A stretch of 64,000 bases of DNA from Leifsonia sp. ZF2019 (GCF_019924635.1 NZ_CP065037.1:1302001-1366000); one strand, 5' to 3'. Shown: positions 1 to 8,678, counted from the first letter of the stretch. The notes: generated from the sequence alone by a model not told the origin. Program-made: numbers and translations.

Positions 1-1394
1 GCGATCGCGCCGAGGCCGCAGATGGCCCAGACGAGCATGTAGCCGAACAGGCTCGCGGCCGTCGCCGTGACGGTCGCGGCGCCCGCCAGAAGGACGACGC
101 CGAACACCGCGGAGGCGAAGGAGCCCCCGACCGTCTTCGTCGTGTTGGTCATGGCCGTGGCGACACCGGTCTGGCCGCGCGGGGCAGCTGCGGCCGCCGC
201 GGCGGGGAGAGCACCGACGAGCGCGCCCGAGCCGATGCCCGCGATCGCCATGTTGGTGAACACCTCCCACGTCTCCAGGTGGAACGGCAGGAACATCAGG
301 TAGCCGATCCCGACCAGGAAAGCGGCGATGATGAGCGTGATCCGCGGGCTCAGCCAGGACGAAACGAGCGGGAAGAGCACCGCGCCGACGATCATGGAGA
401 TCAGGTAGGCGCCGATCAGGATGCTGCGCTGGCCGGCCGTGAGACCGAGGCCGTAGCCGTTCACCGGGTCGGTTCCCGCATACGTGCTGAGCGGTGCCTG
501 CGCGCCCAGGAGGCTGATGCCCACGAGACCGGCGGTGAGCTGGATGGGCCACATGTTCGGGCGGCGCAGCACCCGGAGGTCGATCGCCGGGTCGGACTGC
601 CTGAGCTCCCACCGGCCGAAGGGCACGAAGGCGAGCACGCCGACGACGATGAGCGCCCACACCCACCACGTGCCGACACCGTTGATGCGCAGGAAGGTGA
701 GTCCCGAGGTGATGAGCAGGAGCGCGAGGGTGAGGAGGACGAACCCGACGCCATCGAGCCTGCGGTCGGGCGTCGGCTCCGACTCCGGCACGCCGAAGAG
801 GATGGCGAAGAAGACGAGGGTGACCGCGATCGCCGGCACCATCAGCGTGACGCTGAGGTTCTCGCCGACCGCCTCGAACAGCAGCCCGGCACCGACCGCG
901 CCGAGGATGGCCCCGAGCTCGAGGGCGACGACGAGCAGCCCCGCCGCGCGCCGCCTCTGCGACGCCCCGGTGCCGGAGCGGCGTCCGCGGTCGAAGATGA
1001 GCGCCACCTCCAACGGCAGCCAGACCACATAGAACCCTTGCAGCGCGAACGCGATGAGGAAGGTGACGAAGTTGCCGGAGAACGCGAGGGCCCACGTGGA
1101 GAGTGCGGTGATCACGGTCGCGATGAGCAGGACGCGCTTGTGCCCGAACATGTCGCCGAGCTTCGCGAGCGGCGGCACGACGAGGGCGGAGAGCAGCAGC
1201 TGCGCGGCCTCGAACCAGTTGTAGTCGGCGTCGTGGATGCCCAGGTGCTTGACCGTGTCGGAGATCAGCGGAACGTAGTACCCCTGCAGGATCCCGCTGG
1301 TGAGCTCCACCAGCGCCAGCCACCCGATGAGCCCGGCGGTCACGCCGATCGCGACGGTCGCCCGGCGGGACGAGACGGTCTTCTCTGAGGTCAT
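1..1394 (-). CDS. MFS transporter, partial (3' end outside window)
   Basis: Reading the minus strand from ATG at 1394 gives about 464 codons that run off the window start. The product is strongly hydrophobic with repeated membrane segments and the MFS loop motif GDMFGHKR between helices 2 and 3. The many helices and the late charged loops suggest the DHA2-type (14-helix) drug exporter group, but substrate cannot be read from sequence. A TAGCAT -10-like box lies 5 nt before the ATG, so its mRNA has almost no leader. It is divergent from the phosphoribosyltransferase gene. Confidence is high for MFS, low for any substrate. Confidence 0.85.
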   Translation of the reverse strand, partial: MTSEKTVSSRRATVAIGVTAGLIGWLALVELTSGILQGYYVPLISDTVKHLGIHDADYNWFEAAQLLLSALVVPPLAKLGDMFGHKRVLLIATVITALSTWALAFSGNFVTFLIAFALQGFYVVWLPLEVALIFDRGRRSGTGASQRRRAAGLLVVALELGAILGAVGAGLLFEAVGENLSVTLMVPAIAVTLVFFAILFGVPESEPTPDRRLDGVGFVLLTLALLLITSGLTFLRINGVGTWWVWALIVVGVLAFVPFGRWELRQSDPAIDLRVLRRPNMWPIQLTAGLVGISLLGAQAPLSTYAGTDPVNGYGLGLTAGQRSILIGAYLISMIVGAVLFPLVSSWLSPRITLIIAAFLVGIGYLMFLPFHLETWEVFTNMAIAGIGSGALVGALPAAAAAAAPRGQTGVATAMTNTTKTVGGSFASAVFGVVLLAGAATVTATAASLFGYMLVWAICGLGAI

Positions 1395-1423
1395 GCTGGA
1401 TGCTAGCACCGCTCGCGGGCGGG

Positions 1424-1429
1424 TAACGT
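1424..1429 (+). promoter_or_regulatory. -10 box of a leaderless promoter (phosphoribosyltransferase)
   Basis: TAACGT ends 6 nt before the GTG at 1436, so transcription should begin at or next to the start codon. No convincing -35 box. Confidence 0.5.
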
Positions 1430-1435
1430 AGGGGG

Positions 1436-1954
1436 GTGGCCAGCGAACTCGACGACTCAGGTGCAGGTGTTCTCGCAGAGACCGAACGGGAAGTGCTGGG
1501 CTGGTTGGAGTTCGGCGACGCCGCCCGCCACCTCGCTGGCGAGGTGCTCGAATCCGGGTTCGAGCCCGACATGGTCATCGCGATCGCGCGCGGCGGTCTG
1601 CTGCTCGCCGGGGCGATCTCGTACGCGCTCGGCATCAAGGCGTGCGGCGCACTCAACGTCGAGTTCTACAGGGGTGTCGACGAACGTCTGCCGGAGCCGG
1701 TCGTGCTCCCGCCGATGCTCGACTCGTCCGCTCTGGAGTCCAAGCGCGTGCTGCTCGTCGACGACGTCTCCGACTCGGGCCGCACCCTCGCCATGGTGGT
1801 GGACCTGATCGCCGCCTCGGGTGCCGACGTGCGCACGGTCTGCCTGTACTCGAAACCGCGCACCGCGCTCGAGCCCGACTTCGTCTGGCGCCGAACCGAC
1901 CGCTGGATCACGTTCCCGTGGTCGGCGCTGCCGCCGGTCACCGCGGCGCACTGA
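1436..1954 (+). CDS. Phosphoribosyltransferase family protein
   Basis: 172 residues. The PRPP-binding signature [14 protein letters not shown] (about residues 102-115) is the class I phosphoribosyltransferase loop, with the two acidic residues followed by the small-residue/Thr stretch that holds the phosphate. The [11 protein letters not shown] stretch at about residues 49-59 fits the PPi-binding loop of xanthine/guanine-type enzymes. It probably converts a purine base plus PRPP to a nucleotide in the cytosol, but the base is not certain. GTG was chosen because it is the first in-frame start after a -10 box and gives a family-sized protein. ung follows 8 nt after the stop, so the two are probably co-transcribed. 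Confidence 0.8.
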   Translation: MASELDDSGAGVLAETEREVLGWLEFGDAARHLAGEVLESGFEPDMVIAIARGGLLLAGAISYALGIKACGALNVEFYRGVDERLPEPVVLPPMLDSSALESKRVLLVDDVSDSGRTLAMVVDLIAASGADVRTVCLYSKPRTALEPDFVWRRTDRWITFPWSALPPVTAAH

Positions 1955-1962
1955 CCACGACG

Positions 1963-2655
1963 ATGGCGAAGACGCTCGCCGAGCTGGCCGCCGACGGTTC
2001 GATGGATCCGGGCTGGGCGAGCGCGCTCGAGCCCGTCGCCGATCGCATCGCGGCGATGGGGGACTTCCTCCGCGCCGAGGTCGCGGCCGGCCGCCCGTAC
2101 CTCCCGGCCGGAGCGGATGTGCTGCGCGCGTTCCGTGCCCCGCTGGCGGATGTGCGGGTGCTCATCGTCGGCCAGGATCCGTATCCCACGCCCGGGCATC
2201 CCATCGGTCTCTCGTTCGCCGTCGAGCGGCACGTACGCCCGGTGCCGCGCAGCCTGCAGAACATCTACCGCGAACTGCGGGACGACCTGGGCGTCGTCCC
2301 TCCGGCGCACGGCGATCTCAGCGCCTGGGCGGACAACGGCGTGATGCTGCTCAACAGGGTGCTCACCGTGCGTCCCGGAGCACCCGCGTCGCACCGCGGG
2401 GCCGGCTGGGAGGCCGTCACCGAGCACGCCATCCGCAGCCTCGTCGCGCGGGGCCGCCCGTTCGTCTCCATCCTGTGGGGCAGGGACGCGGCCACGCTGA
2501 AGCCGCTGCTGGGCGGCAACCCGGTGATCGAGTCCCCGCACCCCAGCCCGCTGTCGGCCTCGCGCGGGTTCTTCGGCTCGCGTCCGTTCTCGAAAGCCAA
2601 CGCGCTGCTCGAGCAGCGCGGGGAGAAGCCGGTGGACTGGACGCTCGAACCGTAA
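1963..2655 (+). CDS. ung: Uracil-DNA glycosylase
   Basis: 230 residues, normal for family 1 UDG. It removes uracil from DNA to start base excision repair. The water-activating motif [10 protein letters not shown] (about residues 67-76) holds the catalytic Asp, and [11 protein letters not shown] (about 187-197) is the minor-groove/leucine-loop motif with the conserved His. The family usually has GQDPYH; here a Pro follows the Tyr, a variant I recall in actinobacterial enzymes. ATG at 1963 is the only start just before the conserved N-terminus. It lies directly behind the phosphoribosyltransferase gene. Confidence 0.95.
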   Translation: MAKTLAELAADGSMDPGWASALEPVADRIAAMGDFLRAEVAAGRPYLPAGADVLRAFRAPLADVRVLIVGQDPYPTPGHPIGLSFAVERHVRPVPRSLQNIYRELRDDLGVVPPAHGDLSAWADNGVMLLNRVLTVRPGAPASHRGAGWEAVTEHAIRSLVARGRPFVSILWGRDAATLKPLLGGNPVIESPHPSPLSASRGFFGSRPFSKANALLEQRGEKPVDWTLEP

Positions 2656-2677
2656 CGCGCCCGCAACGTGTGCGACG

Positions 2678-2683
2678 TAGGCT
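2678..2683 (+). promoter_or_regulatory. -10 box of a leaderless promoter (acetyltransferase)
   Basis: TAGGCT ends 7 nt before the GTG at 2691. Confidence 0.5.
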
Positions 2684-2690
2684 TGTCGTC

Positions 2691-3269
2691 GTGCTGGAAG
2701 AGGAATACGAGACGCGTCGCGAGCTGCCGCGCCACCTGCGCAAGCGGGAGGCGCCGGAGCCCGTGTTCGAGTACACCATCCGCGAGGCCCGCGCGGAGGA
2801 CATGCCCGACGTGCGCGCGATCTACAACCATTACGTCGCCAACAGCACCGTCACCTTCGACGAGGACGCGATGACGCTCCGCGAGTGGCGCAGCAAGTAT
2901 GCCTACCTGCAGAAGCTCGGGATGCCGTTCATCGTCGCCGAGTCGCCCAGCGGCCAGATCCTCGGTTACGCCCTCGTCTCGCCGTGGAAGCAGAAGCGCG
3001 CCTACCGGTTCACCGTGGAGAACTCGATCTACCTCGGCGCGGCCTCCACGGGCAAGGGTCTCGGCCCGGTGCTGATGCAGGAGCTGATCGACCGGTCCAA
3101 GGCCGCCGGGCTCAAGGAGATGATCGCCGTCATCGCCGACAAAGGTGCGGAGGCGTCGATCAAGATGCACGAGAACTTCGGTTTCGAGGAGATCGGCAGG
3201 ATGGGCCGCGTCGGCTTCAAGTTCGATCGCTGGCTCGGCACCGTGCTGCTGCAGAAATCGCTCAAGTAA
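2691..3269 (+). CDS. GNAT family N-acetyltransferase (phosphinothricin acetyltransferase-like)
   Basis: 192 residues. After a charged 25-residue leader the GNAT fold starts at about residue 25 (YTIREARAEDMPDVRAIYNHYV), a start shared by the Pat/Bar group. VENSIYLGAASTGKGLGPVLMQELI (split here: VENSIYL then GKGLGPVLM) fits the beta4-motif A region that binds acetyl-CoA pyrophosphate, although the usual Q/RxxGxG/A is relaxed to TGKGLG. HENFGFEEIG is the C-terminal motif B. It likely acetylates a small amine such as an amino acid analogue; the substrate is unknown. The GTG start is set by the promoter 7 nt upstream. Confidence 0.8.
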   Translation: MLEEEYETRRELPRHLRKREAPEPVFEYTIREARAEDMPDVRAIYNHYVANSTVTFDEDAMTLREWRSKYAYLQKLGMPFIVAESPSGQILGYALVSPWKQKRAYRFTVENSIYLGAASTGKGLGPVLMQELIDRSKAAGLKEMIAVIADKGAEASIKMHENFGFEEIGRMGRVGFKFDRWLGTVLLQKSLK

Positions 3270-3302
3270 CGCGGCCTCCCGGGCTGATCCGGACGGCGGG
3301 TC

Positions 3303-3308
3303 TAGGCT
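3303..3308 (+). promoter_or_regulatory. -10 box of a leaderless promoter (EXPERA-like gene)
   Basis: TAGGCT ends 6 nt before the GTG at 3315. Confidence 0.5.
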
Positions 3309-3314
3309 CGCGCT

Positions 3315-3863
3315 GTGAGCACACTGACCCCCGGCACGGACCAGGTCGCCCTCGCCGCTGCCGCGACGCCGGCGAACCTGCCGCTGCGCAGACGCCCGAT
3401 CGACATCTTCTTCCTGGTGATGTTCTCGCTGTTCGTCGTCACCTGCATCATCAGCGACGCCATCCCGACGCTCGGCATCCCGCAGACGGCGACGACGACG
3501 AACATCCTGGCGCAGTGGAACTACACGTATTCATCGCAATACGACCCGCTCTACCAGGCGGAGCCGTTGTGGCTGCGCTTCATCACGGGGACCAGCGCGT
3601 TCGTCTACTTGCCGTTCTACGTGCTGCTGATCGTGTGCCTGGTCAAGGGCTACAACTGGATCCAGCTGTTCGCCGTCATCTACGCGACCATGATCATCAG
3701 CCTGACCGCGATCCCGATCTTCGGCGTCGAGTTCTTCGGCCCGGTGGGGGAGCGGACCCCGAACCCGGTCGTGTTCCTGCTCTACAACGGCCCGTACGTG
3801 CTCGTGCCGTTGCTGCTGCTCATCCGGATGCGCAAACCGCTCCCGTTCACGAGGAGGTTCTGA
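3315..3863 (+). CDS. EXPERA / emopamil-binding-like membrane protein
   Basis: 182 residues with four hydrophobic helices (about residues 29-50, 85-108, 113-136 and 155-172). Helix 1 is preceded by an arginine-rich stretch, and the loops hold conserved-looking aromatic and acidic residues (WNYTYSSQYDPLY, FGVEFFGP). This resembles the TMEM97/EXPERA fold of sterol isomerase relatives; in bacteria the function is unknown. The GTG start sits at the expected transcription start. A 75-residue gene follows 1 nt after the stop and is probably translated from the same message. Confidence 0.65.
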   Translation: MSTLTPGTDQVALAAAATPANLPLRRRPIDIFFLVMFSLFVVTCIISDAIPTLGIPQTATTTNILAQWNYTYSSQYDPLYQAEPLWLRFITGTSAFVYLPFYVLLIVCLVKGYNWIQLFAVIYATMIISLTAIPIFGVEFFGPVGERTPNPVVFLLYNGPYVLVPLLLLIRMRKPLPFTRRF

Positions 3864-3864
3864 G

Positions 3865-4092
3865 ATGCCCCTGCTGGAAGACCTGACCGTCTACGAGGAC
3901 GGCGACGTGTACACCGTCTACGACCACTCCTTCCTCCCCGAGGGGGAGGCGGGGAGAGGGCGCGCGCTCGGCCGGATCTCGCGCGCTGCCGACGGCACCT
4001 ATGAGCCGTCCGGAGTCGGCGCGGTGTTCGAGTACATCGCTCCGGCGACCACTCTCGATGAGGCGCTGGAGGCGTTCGTCGGGTCCGCCTGA
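3865..4092 (+). CDS. Small conserved-looking cytosolic protein
   Basis: 75 residues, acidic, no membrane segment or signal peptide. It starts 1 nt after the EXPERA-like gene, with GAGGAGG-like purine sequence (3850-3857) as ribosome site inside the end of that gene. I do not recognise the family. The sequence YEDGDVYTVYDHSF and the tail TTLDEALEAFV look like a small beta-rich fold plus a helix. Tight coupling to the membrane protein suggests a linked role. Confidence 0.6.
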   Translation: MPLLEDLTVYEDGDVYTVYDHSFLPEGEAGRGRALGRISRAADGTYEPSGVGAVFEYIAPATTLDEALEAFVGSA

Positions 4093-4241
4093 CCCGGGGT
4101 GTTCCTCGGTGTTCCCTTTGTGTCCACGAGGGATGTGCCGAGCGTTCCGTCCGGCGTCGCCCCGCCTCTCTATGGTGAAGAGGACGACATCGTCGGGCGG
4201 CGCACGACACGGCGCCGGCCGAGTGAGGCCGATGAACAATC

Positions 4242-4285
4242 GTGGCCCGGGCGTCCCGTTGTGCGAGGCGGGAGACCCGGGCCAC
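4242..4285. terminator. Bidirectional terminator hairpin
   Basis: GTGGCCCGGG (4242-4251) pairs with CCCGGGCCAC (4276-4285), and the inner CCCG/CGGG extends the stem. It lies between two convergent genes, ending the 75-codon gene and the ABC operon. The rest of the 223-nt gap shows nothing else. Confidence 0.75.
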
Positions 4286-4315
4286 GTCCATGTCCGGTCC
4301 GTGGTGGAGGCGGCG

Positions 4316-5086
4316 TCAGCTCTTCGGGGTCGCCCGCCTCAGCACGGCGTATCCGGCGAGGCCGGCCAGAAGGGTCGGGAGCAGCAGCCAGGCCGTCACA
4401 CCCAGGACCCCATTGTCGTCGAACCACGCTCCCACCGCCGGCCAGCCGTCGGTGAGAGCGATGAGGGCGAGGGCGCCGATGACGAGAAGGGTCAGCGCGG
4501 CGCCCGCTGCGATGATCCCGTACATCCGCCAGCGCATGAACAGCGAAGCGGAGAACGCGCCGACGAAGAAGAAGAACAGCATCCCGACGAAGGCGATGAA
4601 CAGGCGCCCACCGTAGCCCTGGCCCTGGAAGTAGACCGAGGTGAAGATGTGCCCGCCGAGGCCCCAGCCGTTCGTCCACTCCTCGATCGATGCGAGGGTT
4701 GCGAAGCCGATCGCGTAGCCGGCTCCGAGGATCAGGAAGGTGAGCGCGGACCCCAGGGCGAAGTGACGTCGGGTGACGCTGAGACCGAGCGCGAACGGGA
4801 AGGTCGCGGCGATGACCTGGATGCCGACGACGCACATGTACACGAAGATGTAGAACGCGCCGCCGCTCCATTCCGTGCCTTCGAGGGCCGTCGCGCGCCC
4901 GGCTGGCGGGGTGGCCGCCCAGATGATCCACCAGATCAGCCAGTTCACCAGCCAGATGAAGAACATGATGATGATGGGCAGCCAGATGACGGTCCACTTG
5001 TTCACGAGGTTCAGGCGCACGACGCGCCAGATCCGCTGGCCGGAGGTCGGTGCCGCCCCGGGGGCCGCTGAAGATGCGATGGTCAT
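4316..5086 (-). CDS. ABC transporter permease
   Basis: 256 residues with six predicted membrane helices; the first (about residues 33-56) is very Trp/Ile-rich. No binding-protein gene is nearby, so an exporter or lipid/antibiotic-sensing transporter of the YtrBC/ABC-2 kind is more likely than an importer. Its ATG overlaps the stop of the ATPase gene by 4 nt (ATGA), showing translational coupling. It is the third gene of the GntR-ATPase-permease operon. Substrate is unknown. Confidence 0.85.
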   Translation of the reverse strand: MTIASSAAPGAAPTSGQRIWRVVRLNLVNKWTVIWLPIIIMFFIWLVNWLIWWIIWAATPPAGRATALEGTEWSGGAFYIFVYMCVVGIQVIAATFPFALGLSVTRRHFALGSALTFLILGAGYAIGFATLASIEEWTNGWGLGGHIFTSVYFQGQGYGGRLFIAFVGMLFFFFVGAFSASLFMRWRMYGIIAAGAALTLLVIGALALIALTDGWPAVGAWFDDNGVLGVTAWLLLPTLLAGLAGYAVLRRATPKS

Positions 5087-6000
5087 GCGCTCTGCTCGAA
5101 TTCTGTCTCTCGGACGTTGGTCTTGCGGACGATGAGCTGCTGGAGGGAGACCGGCGCGAGCTCGAGGCCGGCGGAGGCGGCGGCGGCCCGGTCGGAGGGG
5201 CTGAGGCCCGAGACGGTCACCGAGGCGAGGCCGCCGATCCCGTCGCGATGGAGCACGTCGTGGCGGGCGACGAACGCGTCCACCGCCGTGCGCGGGCCGA
5301 CGACGGTGCTCGCGGAGCTGCGGAGCGCTTCGGCGTCCTCGTCCATCAGGATGCGGCCCTGGTCGATGACGATCACGTGTTCGAGCAGGTTGGCGACCTC
5401 GTCGATCAGGTGGGTCGAGAGGACGATGGTGCGGGGATGCTCGGCGAAGTCCTCGAGCAGGCGGTCGTAGAAGATCTGCCGCGCCACGGCGTCGAGGCCC
5501 AGGTACGGCTCGTCGAAGAACGTCAGGGGCGCCCGGGAGGCGAGACCGACGATCACGCCGACGGCCGAGAGCTGACCGCGGGAGAGCTTCTTGATCCGGC
5601 GGTTCAGCGGGAGCCGGAAATCGTCGACGAGGCTCTCCGCGAGGTCGGCGTCCCAGTTCTCGAAGAACCAGGGGGCGCTCCGGAACACGTGCTTCGGTCG
5701 GAAGTCCTCCGGGTAGCGCTGGCTCTCCTTGATGAAGCAGACGTGGGAGAGCACGTTCGCGTTCTCGGCCGGCGGCTCGCCGAAGACGCGGATCTCGCCC
5801 GAGGTGGCGAAGTCCTGGCCGGTGAGGAGCTGCATCAGCGTGGTCTTGCCCGCGCCGTTGCGGCCGAGCAGACCATGGATCAGCCCGGGCTTGATGGTGA
5901 CGGAGATGTCGTCGATCGCGGTGAACGACCCGAATCTCTTGGTGAGTCCCGAGACCTGCACCGCCGGGGCGATGGAGGTCGGGGCGGGCACGACGCTCAT
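5083..6000 (-). CDS. ABC transporter ATP-binding protein
   Basis: 305 residues. Walker A is GLLGRNGAGKTTL (about 45-57), the signature is KLSRGQLSAVG (about 138-148) and Walker B with catalytic Glu is LTFFDEPYLGLD (about 158-169). The H-loop is IVLSTHLIDE. The signature is LSRGQ rather than LSGGQ, as in YtrB-type exporters. The C-terminal 80 residues are an accessory domain. It is coupled by 4-nt overlaps to the GntR gene upstream and the permease gene downstream. Confidence 0.92.
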   Translation of the reverse strand: MSVVPAPTSIAPAVQVSGLTKRFGSFTAIDDISVTIKPGLIHGLLGRNGAGKTTLMQLLTGQDFATSGEIRVFGEPPAENANVLSHVCFIKESQRYPEDFRPKHVFRSAPWFFENWDADLAESLVDDFRLPLNRRIKKLSRGQLSAVGVIVGLASRAPLTFFDEPYLGLDAVARQIFYDRLLEDFAEHPRTIVLSTHLIDEVANLLEHVIVIDQGRILMDEDAEALRSSASTVVGPRTAVDAFVARHDVLHRDGIGGLASVTVSGLSPSDRAAAASAGLELAPVSLQQLIVRKTNVRETEFEQSA

Positions 6001-6359
6001 GCGCGCACTCCTTCCGTTTCGATCATCTGGGCGAGCTGGGACGGGTCGATGCCGAGCTTGGCGGCCTCGGCGAGCAGCGGGCGGAGGTATTCGTCGCGGA
6101 ACGCCTCGCGCCGTTTGGCGACGAGCCGTTCCCGAGCCCCCGTGGAGACGAACATTCCGATGCCTCGTTTCTTGTAGAGGATCCCCTCGTCGACGAGGAG
6201 GTTGACGCCTTTGCCGGCCGTGGCCGGGTTGATGCGGTAGAAGGACGCGAACTCGTTGGTGGACGGCACCTGGCCCTCGGCGGGGTAGACCCCGTCGATG
6301 ATGTCGTCCTCGATCTGCTCGGCGATCTGCAGGAAGATCGGCTTGCCTTCTTCGATCAT
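5997..6359 (-). CDS. GntR family transcriptional regulator (YtrA subfamily)
   Basis: 120 residues: a winged helix at about 9-75 (GKPIFLQIAEQIEDDIIDG, then TNEFASFYRINPATAGKGVNLL as the recognition region) and only a short C-terminal tail of about 40 residues. The missing large effector domain is the mark of the YtrA subfamily, which usually represses its own ABC operon. It is first in the operon, just downstream of a near-perfect inverted repeat, so autorepression is likely. ATG at 6359 has purine-rich AAAGAGGTTC upstream. Confidence 0.88.
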   Translation of the reverse strand: MIEEGKPIFLQIAEQIEDDIIDGVYPAEGQVPSTNEFASFYRINPATAGKGVNLLVDEGILYKKRGIGMFVSTGARERLVAKRREAFRDEYLRPLLAEAAKLGIDPSQLAQMIETEGVRA

Positions 6360-6371
6360 GTGAACCTCTTT

Positions 6372-6395
6372 GGTTCGTTACTCATGTAACTAACC
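6372..6395. promoter_or_regulatory. GntR/YtrA-type operator
   Basis: Inverted repeat GGTT-C-GTTAC-TCAT-GTAAC-T-AACC; both outer and inner arms match perfectly around a 4-nt centre. It lies 12 nt before the GntR start and covers the -10 region of that operon. A perfect minus-strand -35 (TTGACA, 6420-6415) sits just outside it. Confidence 0.8.
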
Positions 6396-6414
6396 AACCA
6401 GGTGGGGTCCCGTT

Positions 6415-6420
6415 TGTCAA
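6415..6420 (-). promoter_or_regulatory. -35 box of the GntR-ABC operon
   Basis: TTGACA on the minus strand. A plausible -10 lies about 20 nt further, inside the operator (TTAGTT/TAGTTA), so bound repressor would block it. Confidence 0.55.
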
Positions 6421-6442
6421 GAGCGGGACGGCGGGAGCGGGA

Positions 6443-6448
6443 TAGCCT
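6443..6448 (+). promoter_or_regulatory. -10 box of a leaderless promoter (amidase)
   Basis: TAGCCT ends 7 nt before the ATG at 6456. Confidence 0.5.
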
Positions 6449-6455
6449 GAGCCGT

Positions 6456-7883
6456 ATGGCGGACCTCCATGAGCTCACGGCGCTCGCCCTCTGGCAGGAA
6501 CTGCAGAGCGGACGCATCTCCCCGCGCGAGCTGGCCTCGCACTACCTGAACCGCATCGAGCGGCTGAACCCGGAGCTGGGCGCCTTCGTCACGGTCACGC
6601 GCGACCTCGCGCTCGACCGCGCCGACGAGGTCGCCGAGCGCGTGCCGAAGTCGGCACCTCTGTGGGGTCTGCCCTCCGGCGACAAGGACCTCTGGCTCCG
6701 GGCGGGGGTGCCCGCCGGCTTCGGGTCGCGGGCCTTCGCCGGCTACGTCCCCGACACCACCGACGAGATCGTCGAGACGCTCGACGCGGCGGGCGCCGTG
6801 AGCCTCGGCAAGACCAACGCGCCGGAGTTCGGGCTCCCTGCGTACACCGAGTCGCTCGCCGCGCCTCCCGCCCGCAACCCGTGGGACCCCGCGCTCGGCG
6901 CAGGCGGATCCAGCGGAGGTGCGGCGGTCGCCGTCGCCGCCGGGATGCTTCCGTTCGCGCCCGGCTCCGACGGCGGCGGCTCCGTCCGCATCCCGGCCGC
7001 GGCGTGCGGCCTCGTCGGCCTGAAGCCGACCCGCGGGCTGGTCCCCGCGGGCAGCGGCATCCCCTCGCTCGGCGGGCTGGTCGTCGACGGCCCGCTCGCC
7101 CGCACCACTGCCGACGCCGCGCTCCTCCTCGACGGCATGATCGCCCGGGTCGGCGGCCGCATCGACCACCACTACTCGCTCCGCGCCCCCTACGACGACG
7201 ACGGCCCCTTCCTCGGCACCGCCGTCCGCGGCGAGGGCCGCTTCCAGCTCGGCGTGATGACCACGTCCGCCTGGGACGACGCCTACGACATCGTCGTCTC
7301 GCCGGAGGCCCGCGCCGCCCTCGATGCAGCCGTCGGGGCTTTCAGCGACATGGGGCACGGTATGGAGGAGACCGCCCTCCGCCCCGACCCGACCTATGCG
7401 CCCGCCTTCCGCACCATCTGGCAGGCAGGCGCCGCCCGGGTCCCCCTGGAGGGGGAGGCGCTCGACCTGCTGGAGCCGCTCACTTCCTGGCTCGTCCGCC
7501 GCGGCCGCGAGCTCGGCGCGCGCGAGCTGAGCGAAGCGCTGTCGGCCCTGACCGCCTACGAGCGCTCGTTCATCGCCCAGCTGTCGTCGTTCGACGCCGT
7601 GCTGACCCCCGCCCTCGCGATGACCCCGCGCCCGGTCGGGTGGTACGACGCCGAGGACGGCGAGCACAACTTCGAGCAGCAGGTGCAGTACACGCCCTTC
7701 ACCTCGATGGTGAACGTCACCGGCCTTCCCGCGATCGTGCTGCCGATCGCGCAGACCGACACCGGCCTCCCGATGGGCGTGCAGCTGATCGGCCGCCCCG
7801 GCGGAGAGCGCACGCTGCTGTCGCTCGCCGCGCAGCTGGAGCGCCGCGTCGGGTGGGAGAGGCGGCGCCCGGCTGGCTGGTGA
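6456..7883 (+). CDS. Amidase (amidase signature family)
   Basis: 475 residues, normal length. The catalytic Ser-cisSer-Lys set is visible: Lys in SGDKDLWLRAG (about 72), and the amidase signature GGSSGGAAVAVAAG at about 149-162 followed by GSDGGGSVRIPAA with the nucleophilic Ser. GLKPTRGLVP completes the core. It hydrolyses an amide in the cytosol; GatA-type glutamine chemistry is unlikely because no gatB/gatC is adjacent. ATG was chosen because the promoter lies 7 nt upstream. It is transcribed alone, convergent with the broken membrane gene. Confidence 0.88.
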   Translation: MADLHELTALALWQELQSGRISPRELASHYLNRIERLNPELGAFVTVTRDLALDRADEVAERVPKSAPLWGLPSGDKDLWLRAGVPAGFGSRAFAGYVPDTTDEIVETLDAAGAVSLGKTNAPEFGLPAYTESLAAPPARNPWDPALGAGGSSGGAAVAVAAGMLPFAPGSDGGGSVRIPAAACGLVGLKPTRGLVPAGSGIPSLGGLVVDGPLARTTADAALLLDGMIARVGGRIDHHYSLRAPYDDDGPFLGTAVRGEGRFQLGVMTTSAWDDAYDIVVSPEARAALDAAVGAFSDMGHGMEETALRPDPTYAPAFRTIWQAGAARVPLEGEALDLLEPLTSWLVRRGRELGARELSEALSALTAYERSFIAQLSSFDAVLTPALAMTPRPVGWYDAEDGEHNFEQQVQYTPFTSMVNVTGLPAIVLPIAQTDTGLPMGVQLIGRPGGERTLLSLAAQLERRVGWERRRPAGW

Positions 7884-7893
7884 CCTCAGGCGG

Positions 7894-8190
7894 TCAGAAG
7901 GACTCGGCCCTACTGGTGGCTCCCGGTCGCTCTGCACGGTCCCGGCGGCCGAGCACCCAGCCGAGCGTACCCGCGACCAGTAGGAGGCCCGCCAGACCTC
8001 AGAGTGCCCCGGCGATCCGCGCCGGAGTGATGAAGACCATGCCGGAGAACGTGCAGGCCGTCCCGCCGATCCCTCCCGTGCAGGTGAACGAGGCGGCGCC
8101 TTCCGGCGTGAGGAACAGGAGCGCGCCCCCGAGCAGCACTAGCACCACGGCCGCGATCACGAGCCCCCACGTTGTGATCCTCCCCGGCAT
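7894..8190 (-). pseudogene. Small two-helix membrane protein broken by an in-frame TGA
   Basis: From ATG at 8190 the frame encodes 63 residues: a membrane helix (about 9-28), a Cys-containing loop (FTCTGGIGGTACTFSG), and PARIAGAL, then TGA (8001-7999). The same frame continues without another stop for 34 codons: GLAGLLLVAGTLGWVLGRR, a second membrane helix, a charged tail, then TGA at 7894. The simplest reading is that a Trp codon (TGG) became TGA in a 98-residue protein. A sequencing error is the alternative. Confidence 0.6.
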
Positions 8191-8278
8191 GGGCTCACGT
8201 CAGCCGAGGCGTGCGGGCGGGGCAACGGCCCATGCCGCAGACACAGGTCGGCTCGATCCGGCCGGCGGCGCCGCGGCG

Positions 8279-8665
8279 TCAGTTGACGGGTCCGGTGTAC
8301 TTCTCGCCCGGGCCCTTGCCGATCTCGTCGGGGATGGGGGAGGCCTCGCGGAAGGCCAGCTGGAGCGAGCGGAGACCGTCGCGCAGGCTGCGTGCGTGCT
8401 GGTCGCCGAGGTGCGCGGCGCTGGCGGTGACCAGGCCGGCGAGGGCGTCGATGAGCTTGCGCGCCTCGTCGAGATCGGTCTGCGCGTCGGGGTCGTCGGC
8501 GAGCCCGCACTTGACCGCAGCGGCGCTCATGAGGTGCACCGCCGTGGTGGTGATGACCTCGACCGCCGGTACGTCCGCGATGTCGCGGGTGGCGTCGGCG
8601 ATGGCCTCGTCGTGGTGCTGGCTGTCGGCCTCCTGGTAGGAGAAGGACCCGGAAGTGTCGCTCAC
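8279..8665 (-). CDS. DUF1844 domain-containing protein
   Basis: 128 residues, acidic, all-helical. The region from about 35 to 95 (VITTTAVHLMSAAAVKCGL, then LDEARKLIDALAGLV) is the DUF1844 core, found in actinobacteria beside infC as it is here. Function is unknown. It is transcribed away from infC; their start regions share the 266-nt intergenic stretch. About 88 nt without a visible gene separates its end from the broken membrane gene. Confidence 0.8.
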   Translation of the reverse strand: MSDTSGSFSYQEADSQHHDEAIADATRDIADVPAVEVITTTAVHLMSAAAVKCGLADDPDAQTDLDEARKLIDALAGLVTASAAHLGDQHARSLRDGLRSLQLAFREASPIPDEIGKGPGEKYTGPVN

Positions 8666-8678
8666 TGCATTCCTCTGT

